From assembly GCA_020881835.1 (NCBI GenBank), contig CP052876.1, positions 124,001 to 188,000 on the forward strand: a stretch of DNA of 64,000 nt, given 5' to 3'. Positions within the stretch are counted from its first letter, which is position 1. Every line of letters begins with the position of its first letter. A program made the position numbers and the translations under genes. Source of the stretch: Kineosporiaceae bacterium SCSIO 59966 (GTDB lineage: Bacteria; Actinomycetota; Actinomycetes; Actinomycetales; SCSIO-59966). This document shows, piece by piece, positions 28,014 through 39,678 of the stretch. The notes under the pieces are model-generated. The model was not told the DNA's origin and ran no database searches. It saw only the letters and a list, made by a program, of their open reading frames with translations.

Positions 28014-28057
28014 ACCCGTATCGTCGCCCGCCGCAGGGCCGCTCGCCTCCCGAGCGG

Positions 28058-28816
28058 TCACACCCCGCCGACCGGCGTCTGGCGTCCGCGGGGGTCGCCG
28101 AGCTCACCGACCGTGATCCGCCGCTCGACGACGTCGCGGGCGACGTCGACGAGGCGACGCCCCGTGGCCCGGGCGTGCCCGCGCAGCAGCGCGAACGCTG
28201 CGTCGACACCGACGCCGGTGCTGGCGTCGACCACCCCCTTGGCCTGCTCGATGACGACCCGGGAGTCCAGCGCGGTCTGCAGCTGGCGCACCGTCTCGCT
28301 GTGGCTGCGGACGGTCTCGGCCTGGGCGATGGCCAACGACGCCATGTCGGCGAGCACGACCGCCCGGCGAACGGCGTCCGGCTCGAACGGGCCCACCCGG
28401 TGACGGAAGACGTTGAGCGACCCGATCACCCGGCCCCGCAGACGCAGCGGGACGGCGAGCACCGACTCGATCCCCTGAGCAGTGGCCACCCGGGCGAACC
28501 CGGGCCAGCGTCGGAGCAGCTCCTGCGGGCCGTCGGCCGTCACGGTGGTTTCGTCCTGGACCGCCGCGATGCACGGACCGTCACCCTGACGGACCTGGAA
28601 GGTCTCGACGGTCTCGGTCTCCTCGGACGTCGCCGCCAGCAGGCGCAGCCGGTCGTGGGCGTCGAGCAGGAGGACGCCGGCGCTGTCTGCGTCGACGACC
28701 TCGAGGCAGTGCTGGGCGACCCGGGTCGCGATCTCCACGACGTCGAAGTCCGCAACCAAAGTGTCCGCGAGCTCGGCCACTGCACGGCCGAGCCGACCGT
28801 CCTGCTGCTGCACCAC
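28058..28816 (-). CDS. GAF-ANTAR transcription antitermination regulator
   Basis: A 252-aa protein. The N-terminal GAF domain (about residues 15-160) includes DADSAGVLLLD and GDGPCIAAVQDE. The C-terminal ANTAR domain (about 175-235) has the helix LQTALDSRVVIEQAKGVV and the FALLRGHARATGRRLVDVA helix. ANTAR domains bind paired hairpins in nascent RNA and prevent termination. The GAF domain would sense a small molecule. TACAGT (28824-28829 on the minus strand) is 7 nt before GTG 28816, so I take the leaderless start. The long frame beyond it is rejected. It is divergent from the CDGSH gene. Confidence 0.88.
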   Translation of the reverse strand: MVQQQDGRLGRAVAELADTLVADFDVVEIATRVAQHCLEVVDADSAGVLLLDAHDRLRLLAATSEETETVETFQVRQGDGPCIAAVQDETTVTADGPQELLRRWPGFARVATAQGIESVLAVPLRLRGRVIGSLNVFRHRVGPFEPDAVRRAVVLADMASLAIAQAETVRSHSETVRQLQTALDSRVVIEQAKGVVDASTGVGVDAAFALLRGHARATGRRLVDVARDVVERRITVGELGDPRGRQTPVGGV

Positions 28817-28873
28817 GGCGAGGACTGTAGTGCGCTCGGGTTCGCCAGCCGCCGCCGTGGGTACTGGGCCTGC

Positions 28874-29089
28874 ATGGGTGACACGAAGCAGACGACCATC
28901 ACCGCCTACCCCGACGGTCCGCTCATCGTCCGCGGCCCGGTGGCGCTGCTCGACGAGTACGGCGAACCGGTCCCGCAGCGGCGCCGGGTGATGGCCCTGT
29001 GCCGCTGCGGGCGCTCCACCATCGCCCCCTTCTGCGACGGGACCCACAAGGTCGGACGGCGTCCGAGGGCTGCCGGCGCCGGGGCCTGA
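28874..29089 (+). CDS. CDGSH iron-sulfur domain protein
   Basis: A 71-aa protein with one CDGSH-type motif: CRCGRSTIAPFCDGTH (about residues 43-58), C-x-C-x2-T-x3-P-x-C-D-G-T-H with the three Cys and one His that bind a 2Fe-2S cluster. Here Thr replaces the usual Ser of the name-giving motif. It probably acts in electron transfer or redox sensing. TACTGG lies 6-7 nt before ATG 28874, fitting a leaderless start. Confidence 0.9.
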   Translation: MGDTKQTTITAYPDGPLIVRGPVALLDEYGEPVPQRRRVMALCRCGRSTIAPFCDGTHKVGRRPRAAGAGA

Positions 29090-29201
29090 CCGGTTGCGGA
29101 GGGCGTCGGCCGGTGGTCGACTGGCGGAGCGGTGGTCCAGCAGCAGTCGCCACCACGCCCCTGCCGGAGAGCCCACCGGATGGACCGAGGAGACCTGCCG
29201 G

Positions 29202-30032
29202 ATGACCGCCGACCTGACGACCGTCGAGCCCGCCGGTGCCGCCGAGCCAGCCTCTGCGGTCGCTGACGCCGTGGCCCCGGCGGGGCGGGACGGCGTCACC
29301 GAGGCGCTGCTCCGTCGTGCCCAGGCGGCCCCGCCCACCGAGCGCCGCCGCCTGCTCGACGAGGTCGTGCTCCTCAACATGCCCCTTGCCCGCAGCCTCG
29401 CGGCCCGCTACCGGGACCGCGGTGAGCCGCTCGACGACCTCGTCCAGGTCGCCTGCCTGGCGCTGGTCAAGGCGGCCCACGGCTACTGTCCCGGGCGGGG
29501 GCGCGGCTTCGTCGCGTACGCGGTTCCGACGATCACCGGCGAGCTGCGCCGACACTTCCGCGACCGTGGGTGGCAGGTCCGCCCGCCGCGGCGGCTGCAG
29601 GAGCTGCGGCTGGCCCTCGAGGTGGCTGCTCACGACCTCAGCCAGGACCTCGGGCGGGCGCCGACCGTCGCCGAGCTGGCCGCCCAGCTCGACGTCCCGC
29701 AGGAGGACGTCGTGGAGACGCTCGCCGCGGCGCAGGGCTACTCGGCGACGTCGCTGGACGCCCCGGCGGACGGACCCGACGGGACGCCGCTCGGGGAGAC
29801 CCTCGGCGCCGAGGACGCCGAGCTGGACCGGGTCCTCGACACGCTGGTGGTCACGCCGATGCTCGCCGGTCTGCCGCCGCGGGACCGCCGCATCCTCGCG
29901 CTGCGGTTCTTCCGCGGCTGGACCCAGAGCCAGATCGCCGAGGACATCGGCGTCACCCAGATGCAGGTGTCCCGGCTGCTGGCCAAGGCGCTGCGCCGGC
30001 TGCGCGAGCAGGCTCCCGTCGAGGCCGCCTGA
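29202..30032 (+). CDS. RNA polymerase sigma factor, SigB/SigF type
   Basis: A 276-aa sigma-70 group 3 factor. Region 2 (LARSLAARYRDRGEPLDDLVQVACLALVKAA, about residues 61-91) and region 3 (RPPRRLQELRLAL onward) precede region 4, whose helix-turn-helix is WTQSQIAEDIGVTQMQVSRLL (about 240-260). Such factors direct general-stress genes in actinobacteria. GAGGAGA before ATG 29202 supports the start. No anti-sigma gene is adjacent, unlike the usual rsbW-sigF layout. Confidence 0.9.
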   Translation: MTADLTTVEPAGAAEPASAVADAVAPAGRDGVTEALLRRAQAAPPTERRRLLDEVVLLNMPLARSLAARYRDRGEPLDDLVQVACLALVKAAHGYCPGRGRGFVAYAVPTITGELRRHFRDRGWQVRPPRRLQELRLALEVAAHDLSQDLGRAPTVAELAAQLDVPQEDVVETLAAAQGYSATSLDAPADGPDGTPLGETLGAEDAELDRVLDTLVVTPMLAGLPPRDRRILALRFFRGWTQSQIAEDIGVTQMQVSRLLAKALRRLREQAPVEAA

Positions 30033-30078
30033 CGCAGCCGGCCGGCACGTTACGGCCACGTAGGTTACGCTCCCGTCG

Positions 30079-30849
30079 GTGGAGCTCGTCTACCCCCCGG
30101 TCATCCGCGCCGCGCTCGGCGCCTTCCGTCTGCTCGACGTCCGGGTCACCCTGACCGGCACCGACCGCGTGCCCGCCGTCGGTGGCGCAGTGCTGGCCAG
30201 CAACCACGTCAGCTACCTGGACTTCATCTTCGCCGGCCTGGCCGGCTGGGACTCCCGGCACCGGCTGGTCCGGTTCATGGCCAAGGACTCGGTGTTCCGC
30301 CACCCGGTGTCCGGTCCGCTCATGCGCGGTATGCACCACATCCCGGTCGACCGGACGGCGGGAGCCGCGTCGTTCGCCGCCGCGCTGCGCTCGCTGCGCG
30401 CGGGGGAGGTGGTGGGCATCTTCCCGGAGGCGACGATCAGCCGGTCGTTCACGGTCAAGGAGATCAAGTCCGGCGCCGTCCGGCTGGCCCAGGACGCGGG
30501 CGTCCCGCTGCTGCCGGTCGCGGTCTGGGGCGGACAGCGGATGATGACCAAGGACCACCCGCGGGACTTCTCCCGCGGCCGGTCGGTGGCGATCGCCGTC
30601 GGCGAGCCGGTCCCCGTCGAGGGGACGCTCGAGGAGGCCACCGTCCTGCTGCGCCAGCGGATGCAGGCGCTGCTGGACGACGTCCAGCGCACCCACCCGG
30701 ACACGGTCGCCGACCCGGGGCTGGACGCCTGGTGGCTGCCGCAGCACCTGGGCGGGACGGCTCCGACGCCCGAGCGGGCGCGGGAGATGGACGCCGCCGA
30801 GGCCCGTGCGCGCGCCGCGGCCCGCCGGGCGCGGCCGGCGACGCGCTGA
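30079..30849 (+). CDS. 1-acyl-sn-glycerol-3-phosphate acyltransferase family protein
   Basis: A 256-aa PlsC-type acyltransferase. The catalytic NHVSYLD (H-x4-D, about residues 41-47) and the later FPEATISRSF (variant of the usual FPEGT, about 115-124) are visible, with RGMHHIPVDR between them. It would acylate lysophosphatidate to phosphatidate or a related acceptor at the membrane. The Gly-to-Ala change in the FPEG motif is unusual but not unique in the family. GTG 30079 follows TACGCT by 7 nt, a leaderless start. Confidence 0.87.
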   Translation: MELVYPPVIRAALGAFRLLDVRVTLTGTDRVPAVGGAVLASNHVSYLDFIFAGLAGWDSRHRLVRFMAKDSVFRHPVSGPLMRGMHHIPVDRTAGAASFAAALRSLRAGEVVGIFPEATISRSFTVKEIKSGAVRLAQDAGVPLLPVAVWGGQRMMTKDHPRDFSRGRSVAIAVGEPVPVEGTLEEATVLLRQRMQALLDDVQRTHPDTVADPGLDAWWLPQHLGGTAPTPERAREMDAAEARARAAARRARPATR

Positions 30850-30864
30850 GCGGCCGGTGGACCG

Positions 30865-31134
30865 CTAGCTACCGCTGCTCTCCGGGCCGTCCCCGGATCC
30901 CGAGGAGCGGACCTTCTCGCTCGCCGTCCGGGCCGCCTCCGTGGCCTTGTCCCTGACCACCGGGACCTGCTCCTTGGCGACCTGCTTGGCGTGCTCGACC
31001 TGCTCCTGCACCTTCGGGCTGGACCACAGGTCCTGGGCCTGCTCGCGGAGCCTCTCGTACTGCTGACGCCCGGCGCGGGTGCCGAGGAGGTAGCCGGCCG
31101 CCGCGCCGAGGCCGAAGACGAGCTTGTTCTTCAC
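30865..31134 (-). CDS. YtxH-like small membrane-anchored protein
   Basis: An 89-aa protein with one N-terminal hydrophobic helix (KLVFGLGAAAGYLLGTRAG) and a charged coiled-coil-like tail rich in Glu, Lys and Gln. This matches the YtxH/general-stress type. GTG 31134 has GGAG 9 nt upstream. The longer frame to 31200 has no better site. Function is unknown. Confidence 0.6.
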   Translation of the reverse strand: MKNKLVFGLGAAAGYLLGTRAGRQQYERLREQAQDLWSSPKVQEQVEHAKQVAKEQVPVVRDKATEAARTASEKVRSSGSGDGPESSGS

Positions 31135-31258
31135 GGTGGTGCTCCAGTCGTCGGGGATCAGGACCCTGACAGCATCGGCCGACGTGGCCCAGGCCGCCAC
31201 TCAGCCACCCCGCCACTTAACCGGACAGGACCCGTCAGCGCCTGGCGCCCACCGGCGG

Positions 31259-31894
31259 TCAGACCACCCCGTACAGGCGGTCGCCGGCGTCCCCGAGGCC
31301 GGGGACGATGTAGCCGCGCTCGTCGAGCCGCTCGTCCAGAGCGCCGGTCACGACCGTGACCGGCGCGTCCGGCCCGAACGTCTCCCGCATCCTGGAGATC
31401 CCCTCCGGGGCCGCCAGCAGGCAGATCGCCGTGACGTCGTCCGCGCCCCGGTCGAACAGGAACTGGACGGCGGCCGCCAGGGTGCCGCCGGTGGCCAGCA
31501 TCGGGTCGAGCACGTAGCACTGCCGGCCGGACAGGTCGTCGGGCAGCCGGGTCGCGTAGGTCGTCGCCTGGAGGGTCTCCTCGTCGCGGATCATCCCGAG
31601 GAACCCGACCTCCGCGGTGGGCAGCAGCCGGACCATCCCGTCGAGCATCCCGAGCCCGGCACGCAGGATCGGCACGACGAGCGGCTTGGGGGACGACAGT
31701 CGGACCCCGACCGTCGGGCACACCGGGGTGGTGATGCTCGTCGGCTCGGTCCGCACGTCACGGGTGGCCTCGTACGCCAGCAGGGTGACCAGCTCGTCGG
31801 CGAGCCGCCGGAAGGTGGGGGAGTCGGTGCGCTCGTCCCGCAGGGCGGTGAGCTTGTGGTCGACGAGCGGGTGGTCGGCTACGTGCAGGCGCAT
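31259..31894 (-). CDS. upp: Uracil phosphoribosyltransferase
   Basis: Pyrimidine salvage enzyme making UMP from uracil and PRPP, 211 aa. The PRPP-binding loop is DPMLATGGT (about residues 131-139). [10 protein letters not shown] (about 77-86) and the C-terminal [16 protein letters not shown] uracil site are typical. ATG 31894 is chosen because TAGGTT lies 7 nt upstream (leaderless). The in-frame extension to 31996 overlaps the divergent gene's start region. Confidence 0.95.
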   Translation of the reverse strand: MRLHVADHPLVDHKLTALRDERTDSPTFRRLADELVTLLAYEATRDVRTEPTSITTPVCPTVGVRLSSPKPLVVPILRAGLGMLDGMVRLLPTAEVGFLGMIRDEETLQATTYATRLPDDLSGRQCYVLDPMLATGGTLAAAVQFLFDRGADDVTAICLLAAPEGISRMRETFGPDAPVTVVTGALDERLDERGYIVPGLGDAGDRLYGVV

Positions 31895-31931
31895 GCTGCG
31901 AAACCTATCGGCGGCAGGGCACGATGTCCGC

Positions 31932-32540
31932 GTGTCGTACTTCACCGCAGTGATCGCCGGGGACGGGCGCGGATGGCGTGCCCGGGACGTGGACATCGAG
32001 GACGCCGGGGGGATGGACGACCTCGCGGACCTGCTCCGTGCGGCGTCGTACCGGGACGGGCCGGTGCTCGCGGTGATCGAGCACGAGGACGAGTGGTTCG
32101 CGATCGTGCGGGTCGACCCGGACGGCGATCCTCGGGTGTTCGTGTCGGACCTCGCGGCCGCGGCCCGCAGCCCCTACGCCGAGCTCTTCGCCCCGGCACT
32201 GGAGGAGGACGAGCGGGCGGCCCTGCCGACGGCGACACGGCAGGACCCCGACGAGGACGGTCCGGAGGAGGACCAGGCCGATCGGCAGGAGGAGGAGCAC
32301 GACCCGGACGACGACCACGAGCCGGACGTCGCCGAGCTGGTCCAGGATGCCGACCCCGGCGGCCCGGTGGCCTCCGACGTGGACCCCTGGGCCGGCGAGC
32401 CCGACCTGCTCGCGGACCTGGGCTGTGGTGGCGGTGTGCTGCGCCGGCTGGTCACCGAGGACGGGGACGACCCCGCCGCCGCGCTCGCCGAGGTCGGAGA
32501 GCTCTGCGGGTTCGGCGAGCTGCTCGACGCCCTGCGGTGA
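31932..32540 (+). CDS. tRNA adenosine deaminase-associated protein
   Basis: A 202-aa actinobacterial protein that begins with a compact domain ([23 protein letters not shown]). It continues through a very acidic, Asp/Glu-rich linker (about residues 100-140) and ends with a short helical domain. Proteins of this description are found directly before tadA in actinobacteria, and here GTGA overlap couples it to tadA. The role is not established: it may aid TadA folding or activity. The GTG follows CACGAT by 6 nt. Confidence 0.8.
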   Translation: MSYFTAVIAGDGRGWRARDVDIEDAGGMDDLADLLRAASYRDGPVLAVIEHEDEWFAIVRVDPDGDPRVFVSDLAAAARSPYAELFAPALEEDERAALPTATRQDPDEDGPEEDQADRQEEEHDPDDDHEPDVAELVQDADPGGPVASDVDPWAGEPDLLADLGCGGGVLRRLVTEDGDDPAAALAEVGELCGFGELLDALR

Positions 32541-33055
32541 CGCGGTCCCCCGCGGACGACGAGCGGCTCGTGCGCCGTGCGCTCGCCGAGGGCCGCTCGG
32601 CGCTCGCCACGGGCGACGTCCCGGTGGGCGCGCTCGTCGTGTCCTCGGACGGGGACGTCGTGGGCTGGGGGCACAACGCCCGGGAGCGCGACGTCGACCC
32701 GACGGCCCACGCCGAGGTGCTCGCCCTGCGGGACGCCGCACGACGGCTGGGGCGCTGGCGCCTCGAGGGCTGCACGCTCGTGGTCACCCTGGAGCCGTGC
32801 ACGATGTGCGCCGGCGCCGCCGTGCTGGCCCGGGTCGACCGGGTCCTGTTCGGCGCCTGGGACCCCAAGGCGGGGGCGGCCGGGTCGTTGTGGGACGTCG
32901 TCCGGGACCGCCGGCTCAACCACCGTCCCGAAGTCGTCGGCGGGGTCCTCCAGGAGGAGTGCGCCCAGGTGCTGCAGGAGTACTTCGCCGGCCACCGGGA
33001 CGCCGGGGGCGGCGGCGGTCGCGGTGGTTTGGGGCGCTCGGCGGGCGCCTTGTAG
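32537..33055 (+). CDS. tadA: tRNA-specific adenosine deaminase
   Basis: Zinc deaminase converting A34 to inosine in tRNA-Arg(ACG), 172 aa. The zinc and catalytic motifs are HAEVLAL (His-Ala-Glu, about residue 57) and PCTMCAGA (P-C-x2-C, about residues 86-93). GTG 32537 overlaps the upstream stop. The last 25 residues are Gly-rich and follow the fold's final helix. A tRNA-Ser gene starts 10 nt after the stop. Confidence 0.94.
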   Translation: MTRSPADDERLVRRALAEGRSALATGDVPVGALVVSSDGDVVGWGHNARERDVDPTAHAEVLALRDAARRLGRWRLEGCTLVVTLEPCTMCAGAAVLARVDRVLFGAWDPKAGAAGSLWDVVRDRRLNHRPEVVGGVLQEECAQVLQEYFAGHRDAGGGGGRGGLGRSAGAL

Positions 33056-33065
33056 CCTGTGCGGC

Positions 33066-33155
33066 GGTGGCGTGTCCGAGCGGCCTAAGGAGCACGCCTC
33101 GAAAGCGTGTGAGGGGGCAACTCCTCCGTGGGTTCAAATCCCACCGCCACCGCCA
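33066..33155 (+). tRNA. tRNA-Ser(CGA)
   Basis: Type II tRNA of 90 nt with CCA encoded. The acceptor stem is GGTGGCG / CGCCACC with discriminator G. The anticodon stem is CACGC / GCGTG around the loop CTCGAAA, giving anticodon CGA (33100-33102) for UCG codons. The long variable arm GAGGGGGCAACTCCTC identifies it as serine. The T arm is GTGGG-TTCAAAT-CCCAC. Confidence 0.95.
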
Positions 33156-33201
33156 CGGGCCGCGCCACACGGCAGCCCACCGCGTGACGGCCCACCGCAT
33201 G

Positions 33202-33242
33202 ACGACCGAGGGACCGGCAGCAGTTGCCGGTCCCTCGGTCGT
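33202..33242. terminator. Perfect 18-bp hairpin downstream of tRNA-Ser
   Basis: Left arm ACGACCGAGGGACCGGCA (33202-33219) and right arm TGCCGGTCCCTCGGTCGT (33225-33242) are perfectly complementary around the loop GCAGT. It lies between the tRNA and the convergent katG 3' end, so it can end transcription from both sides. There is no long T-tract, as is common in high-GC actinobacteria. Confidence 0.8.
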
Positions 33243-33265
33243 GTCGGCGGTCTCGTCGTGTCAGC

Positions 33266-36190
<2,925 letters not shown>

Positions 36191-36207
36191 TCACCCGCCA
36201 CCCCCTC

Positions 36208-36231
36208 GGTGATCATGCAATCCCGCCACCC
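36208..36231 (+). repeat. Single copy of the GGTGATCATGC dispersed repeat
   Basis: An exact copy of the 24-bp core found in the array at 26631-26911, here alone. It lies 16 nt from the 3' end of the LytR_C gene and upstream of furA. Presence at two distant loci shows this is a dispersed element, not only a local duplication. Confidence 0.9.
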
Positions 36232-36246
36232 TGTCCCCCGGTGGGA

Positions 36247-36906
36247 TCAGCTCGTCTGGCCGGCCTCCAGCGTCGGGACGACGCACCCGGCGCGGGACTC
36301 GACCGGGGTGGGCCGGGTCAGCTCGGCGGCCTCCTCCGGCGGGCGAAGGCCGGCGAACCCGGCACCCAGGGACAGCTCGACCGCCGTCCCCTCCCGTCCG
36401 TCGTCCACGAGCTCGGCGCCCTCGATCTGGGCGGCGACGGTCCGGGCGTGCAGCAGCCCTTCGGGGCCGTGCCGGACGAGCGCGACCTGCTCGACCTGGC
36501 TGGTGTCGTTGCCGATCGACCCGACGGTGAACCCTCGGGCGGTGAGGGCCTCCGCCGTCGCGGCAGCCAGTCCGGGCCGCCGGGTGCCGTTGAGGACGAC
36601 GAGGACGACGTCAGCGACCGGTGCGGCGGTCACCTCGGGGGTCGGGCAGGCAGCCGCGGACGTCGCGGTGGCCACCGGACTGCCCGGCTCGTCCTGCCCG
36701 CCCCACGGGGGCCAGGCCCACCAGCTCTGGTAGACACCGGCGGCGGTGACACCGGCCCCGAGGACGACGAGGACCAGGGCCGCGAAGAACGAGGTCTGCG
36801 CCCGCCGGACCCTGGCCGCTCGGCGCTCGGCGGCGCGGCGTGCCTGGTAGCGGCGCTCGTCCTCCTCGGTCCACGTGCCGTCGGGGCCCCACCCAGGGTC
36901 AGTCAT
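36247..36906 (-). CDS. LytR C-terminal domain membrane protein
   Basis: A 219-aa protein. A charged cytoplasmic N-terminus (about residues 1-37) is followed by one membrane helix (SFFAALVLVVLGAGVTAAGVY), a Pro/Ala linker and an extracellular LytR_C domain (about 98-185, VVLVVLNGTRRPGLAAATAEAL). Such proteins are cell-envelope factors in actinobacteria. Their biochemical role is not settled. It overlaps the preceding small gene by 8 nt, so the two form an operon. Confidence 0.82.
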   Translation of the reverse strand: MTDPGWGPDGTWTEEDERRYQARRAAERRAARVRRAQTSFFAALVLVVLGAGVTAAGVYQSWWAWPPWGGQDEPGSPVATATSAAACPTPEVTAAPVADVVLVVLNGTRRPGLAAATAEALTARGFTVGSIGNDTSQVEQVALVRHGPEGLLHARTVAAQIEGAELVDDGREGTAVELSLGAGFAGLRPPEEAAELTRPTPVESRAGCVVPTLEAGQTS

Positions 36907-37198
36907 CGAGGACCAGCACCCTGGCGTGCAGGACCGGCCGCTGCTGCAGGGCGGCGCGGACCGCCCGGTGCAGTCCGTCCTCGAGGTACATCACCCCGCG
37001 CCACTGGACGACGTGAGCGAACAGGTCCCCGTAAAAGGTCGAGTCCTCGGCGAGAAGGTGGTCCAGGTCCAGCGCGCTCTTCGTCGTCACGAGCTCGTCC
37101 AGGCGCACCTGACGCGGCGGGACCGCCGCCCAGTCGCGGGGCGTGCTGAACCCGTGGTCCGGGTAGGGCCGCCCGTGGCCCACCGCCTTGAAGATCAC
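36899..37198 (-). CDS. Conserved small actinobacterial protein (often labelled VapB-like antitoxin)
   Basis: A 99-aa protein beginning VIFKAVGHGRPYPDHGFS, with conserved PPRQVRLDELVTTK and LAEDSTFYGDLFAHVV stretches. From memory, close relatives occur across actinobacteria and are often auto-annotated as VapB-type antitoxins. No toxin gene is adjacent here, so that label is doubtful. TAGACT (37206-37211) is 7 nt before GTG 37198, a clear leaderless start. It leads an operon with the LytR_C gene. Confidence 0.8.
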   Translation of the reverse strand: MIFKAVGHGRPYPDHGFSTPRDWAAVPPRQVRLDELVTTKSALDLDHLLAEDSTFYGDLFAHVVQWRGVMYLEDGLHRAVRAALQQRPVLHARVLVLDD

Positions 37199-37336
37199 CC
37201 CTCCCAGTCTAGGTGGCGGGCGCTCGCGGCGGCGGTCCTCAGAACCACACCTCTTTCGCGATTCGGGCATTTTGCCTATCGTCCGTGTGACCCAGACCAC
37301 GACCACGGGTGGAGTGACAACGACGAGGAGGCTTTG

Positions 37337-38851
37337 TTGCGCACACGACGACGCACCTGGGCGGCGCTGGCCGCCGCTGGTGGACTTGTGCTCGCTGGGC
37401 TTGCGCCCGCTGGAGCGGCTGCCGCAGGCAACCCGAACAACCCCCGCAAGCTCGCCCAGAGCGTCGAGGTCGACGCTGTGTGGGAGCACCTGGAGGCACT
37501 CCAGGAGATCGCCGACGCCAACGGCGGCAACCGAGCAGCCGGGACGTCGGGGTACGAGGCGTCGGCTGAGTACGTCGAGCAGGTCCTGCAGGACGCCGGT
37601 TACGAGACCGAGCGGCAGTACTTCCCGTTCACCTACGAGGAGGTGCTCGCCAGCTCCCTCGTCGTCGGCGGCGTGATGTACGAGAGCCGGATCATGTCCT
37701 ACTCACCGAACACCGACGGACCACTGACTGCTGGCCTGTCCACGCCGGCGACCGCGACCGGGTGCAGCGCCGAGGAGTGGGGCGGGGTGGACGCGACCGG
37801 CACGATCGCCCTGGTGAGCCGCGGGGTGTGCCCCTTCGCGGCGAAGTCGCTCGCGGCGGCCGCAGCGGGCGCCGAAGCGGTGATCGTCTACAACAACGCC
37901 CCGGAACCGCTCAACGGGACGCTCGGCACCCCGGACGACGGGTACGTCCCGACCACTGGCATCTCCGGGGTGGACGGGCAGACCCTGCTGGCCGCACTCG
38001 AGGAGGACCCCGGCCTGCAGGCGACGCTGGAGATCGAGGTGCTCGTCGAGGAGCGGCAGACGTTCAACGTGCTCGCGGAGACCGAGGCCGGTCGTGACGA
38101 CAACGTCGTCATGCTCGGTGCCCACCTCGACGGGGCGATGGAGGGTCCCGGCATCAACGACAACGGCACTGGCTCAGCCGCGATCCTCGAGGTCGCCGTC
38201 CAGCTCGCGGAGGCCAAGAAGCTCAACAACACGGTGCGCTTCGCCTGGTGGGGCGCCGAGGAGGTCGGCCTCGTCGGCTCCTGGCACTACGTCGAGGACC
38301 TTGCGGCCAACGACCCGGCCGGGCTGGACGAGATCGCCACGTACCTCAACTTCGACATGGTCGGCTCGCCCAACTACGTCATCGGGGTCTATGACGCCGA
38401 CCAGTCGACGTACGAGGCGCCGGTCGACGTCCCGGAGGGCTCCGCGGCGACCGAGCAGGTCTTCACCGACTACTTCGACTCCATCGGTCAGCCGTGGGTG
38501 GACACCGAGTTCAGCGGACGGTCGGACTACCAGCCGTTCATCGTCCACGGCATCCCGGCGTCCGGACTGTTCACCGGGGCGGACGGGGTGAAGACCGACG
38601 AGGAGGTCGCGACGTTCGGCGGCACCGCCGGACTGGCCTACGACCCCAACTACCACACCGCCGAGGACGACCTCGACAACGTCGACAGGACCGCACTGGA
38701 GACCATGTCCAAGGCGATCGCCGCGGCGACGATGTCGCTCGCGACGGACACCTCGGAGATCAACGGCAAGCGCAGCGCCGGCAAGTCCGGCAAGCCCCAT
38801 CCAGCCAAGGACGCTGCGGACGCGCACGAGGTGGTGCCCGCCGTCGCGTGA
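37337..38851 (+). CDS. Secreted M28 aminopeptidase with PA domain
   Basis: A 504-aa zinc peptidase. A signal peptide (RTRRRTWAALAAAGGLVLAG, cleavage near AGAAAAG) shows export. A PA insert (about residues 130-225, TGTIALVSRGVCPFAAKSLA) splits the fold. The di-zinc ligands are in HLDGAMEGPGINDNGTG (His, Asp), WGAEEVGLVG (Glu-Glu), NFDMVG (Asp) and YHTAEDD (His). It should remove N-terminal residues from peptides outside the cell. TTG 37337 is chosen because GAGGAGG lies 5 nt upstream. TTG 37334 is too close. The tail is Lys/Ala-rich. Confidence 0.9.
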   Translation: MRTRRRTWAALAAAGGLVLAGLAPAGAAAAGNPNNPRKLAQSVEVDAVWEHLEALQEIADANGGNRAAGTSGYEASAEYVEQVLQDAGYETERQYFPFTYEEVLASSLVVGGVMYESRIMSYSPNTDGPLTAGLSTPATATGCSAEEWGGVDATGTIALVSRGVCPFAAKSLAAAAAGAEAVIVYNNAPEPLNGTLGTPDDGYVPTTGISGVDGQTLLAALEEDPGLQATLEIEVLVEERQTFNVLAETEAGRDDNVVMLGAHLDGAMEGPGINDNGTGSAAILEVAVQLAEAKKLNNTVRFAWWGAEEVGLVGSWHYVEDLAANDPAGLDEIATYLNFDMVGSPNYVIGVYDADQSTYEAPVDVPEGSAATEQVFTDYFDSIGQPWVDTEFSGRSDYQPFIVHGIPASGLFTGADGVKTDEEVATFGGTAGLAYDPNYHTAEDDLDNVDRTALETMSKAIAAATMSLATDTSEINGKRSAGKSGKPHPAKDAADAHEVVPAVA

Positions 38852-38907
38852 GGACCACCTGGCCGGCCCGCCCGCCGGTCAGGACGGCCGGGACTGGCCC
38901 CGTTCGG

Positions 38908-39108
38908 TCAGGCGCTGCGGCGCTGGCCGAGCGGGGCCGGTCCGACGACCAGGACGGTCCCGCAGCCGACGCACACCCGGTCCGGGCAGTCCTCGCCGTG
39001 ACCGTCGACGCAGTCGACGAGCTCGAACGGCATCGTTCGGCCGCAGGTCACGCAGTCGCGGGTCTCCAGCGCCGCCCACTCCCACGTCAGGTCCGTCGTG
39101 CTCGACAT
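38908..39108 (-). CDS. Small zinc-ribbon-like hypothetical protein
   Basis: A 66-aa protein with paired Cys motifs (CVTCGR and CVGCG, plus CVDGHGEDC between), suggesting one bound zinc. GGGGAGG 6 nt before ATG 39108 supports the start. It is not recognised further and stands alone, convergent with the M28 peptidase gene. Confidence 0.65.
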   Translation of the reverse strand: MSSTTDLTWEWAALETRDCVTCGRTMPFELVDCVDGHGEDCPDRVCVGCGTVLVVGPAPLGQRRSA

Positions 39109-39678
39109 GTCGTCCTCCCCGTCCACTGCCCGGCAGGTCCCGGGTCGTCGTCTCATCGTGGACCGCACCACTGACAGTGCCATCTGCGCGGCGGGCTCCC
39201 GCGGTGCCACGCCGTCACGCACCGGCAGACGGCATTGGTCATGGGCGGACTCACCCGCGCCGAGGTCTGCTGGCACGACGCACTCTTCCGTGGTGACGTT
39301 GCGGACGTGACCGCCTGCCCCTTTTGGTCGTAAGTGACCCGAGATTCCCGTTTCGCTCCGCAATACCCTGACCGCGCGCGTTGGGAACCCGGTGCCGCCA
39401 CGGTTTTGCCCGGGCGGGAGCCAGGCTCTCGAACTGGTGCAACGTCGAGACGTCCCAGCTCCACCCGCCCGGTGGCGGTGGCATGGCGCGGTGCTCCTCC
39501 CGACTCACGACGGGCTGCACGCCGTACTCGGCATGCGCACCTGGGCAGCCCCCTGCCGCCGCTGGCGCCTTCTGCGCCGCTGGCGAGGCGCAACGTGCCC
39601 GAAACCCTTGCGCAACCTGACGTGGTCCCCGCATACTTCTGCGTCAGACGGTAGAGTCGAAAATCATCCGAGGAGTTG
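39109..39678. other. Intergenic region before the Liv operon
   Basis: 570 nt with no supported gene. Short frames exist on both strands without motifs or ribosome sites. The last 60 nt hold the candidate promoter of the Liv operon, listed separately. The region marks the change from the very GC-rich core to the second catabolic block. I see no tRNA, integrase or att repeat here. Confidence 0.5.
39617..39657 (+). promoter_or_regulatory. Candidate Liv-operon promoter and operator
   Basis: CTGACG (39617-39622) and CGTCAG (39642-39647) form an inverted repeat with a 19-nt spacer, directly before a -10-like TAGAGT (39652-39657). GAGGAG follows at 39670 before the first gene. The layout suits a repressor site. 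Confidence 0.35.

Noticed and set aside
31124-32536. In-frame N-terminal extension of tadA
   Set aside because: Crosses upp and the associated-protein gene in other frames. TadA starts at the GTGA overlap.
39109-39678. Genomic-island boundary with att site
   Set aside because: Composition shifts here, but no integrase, tRNA or direct repeat is seen.
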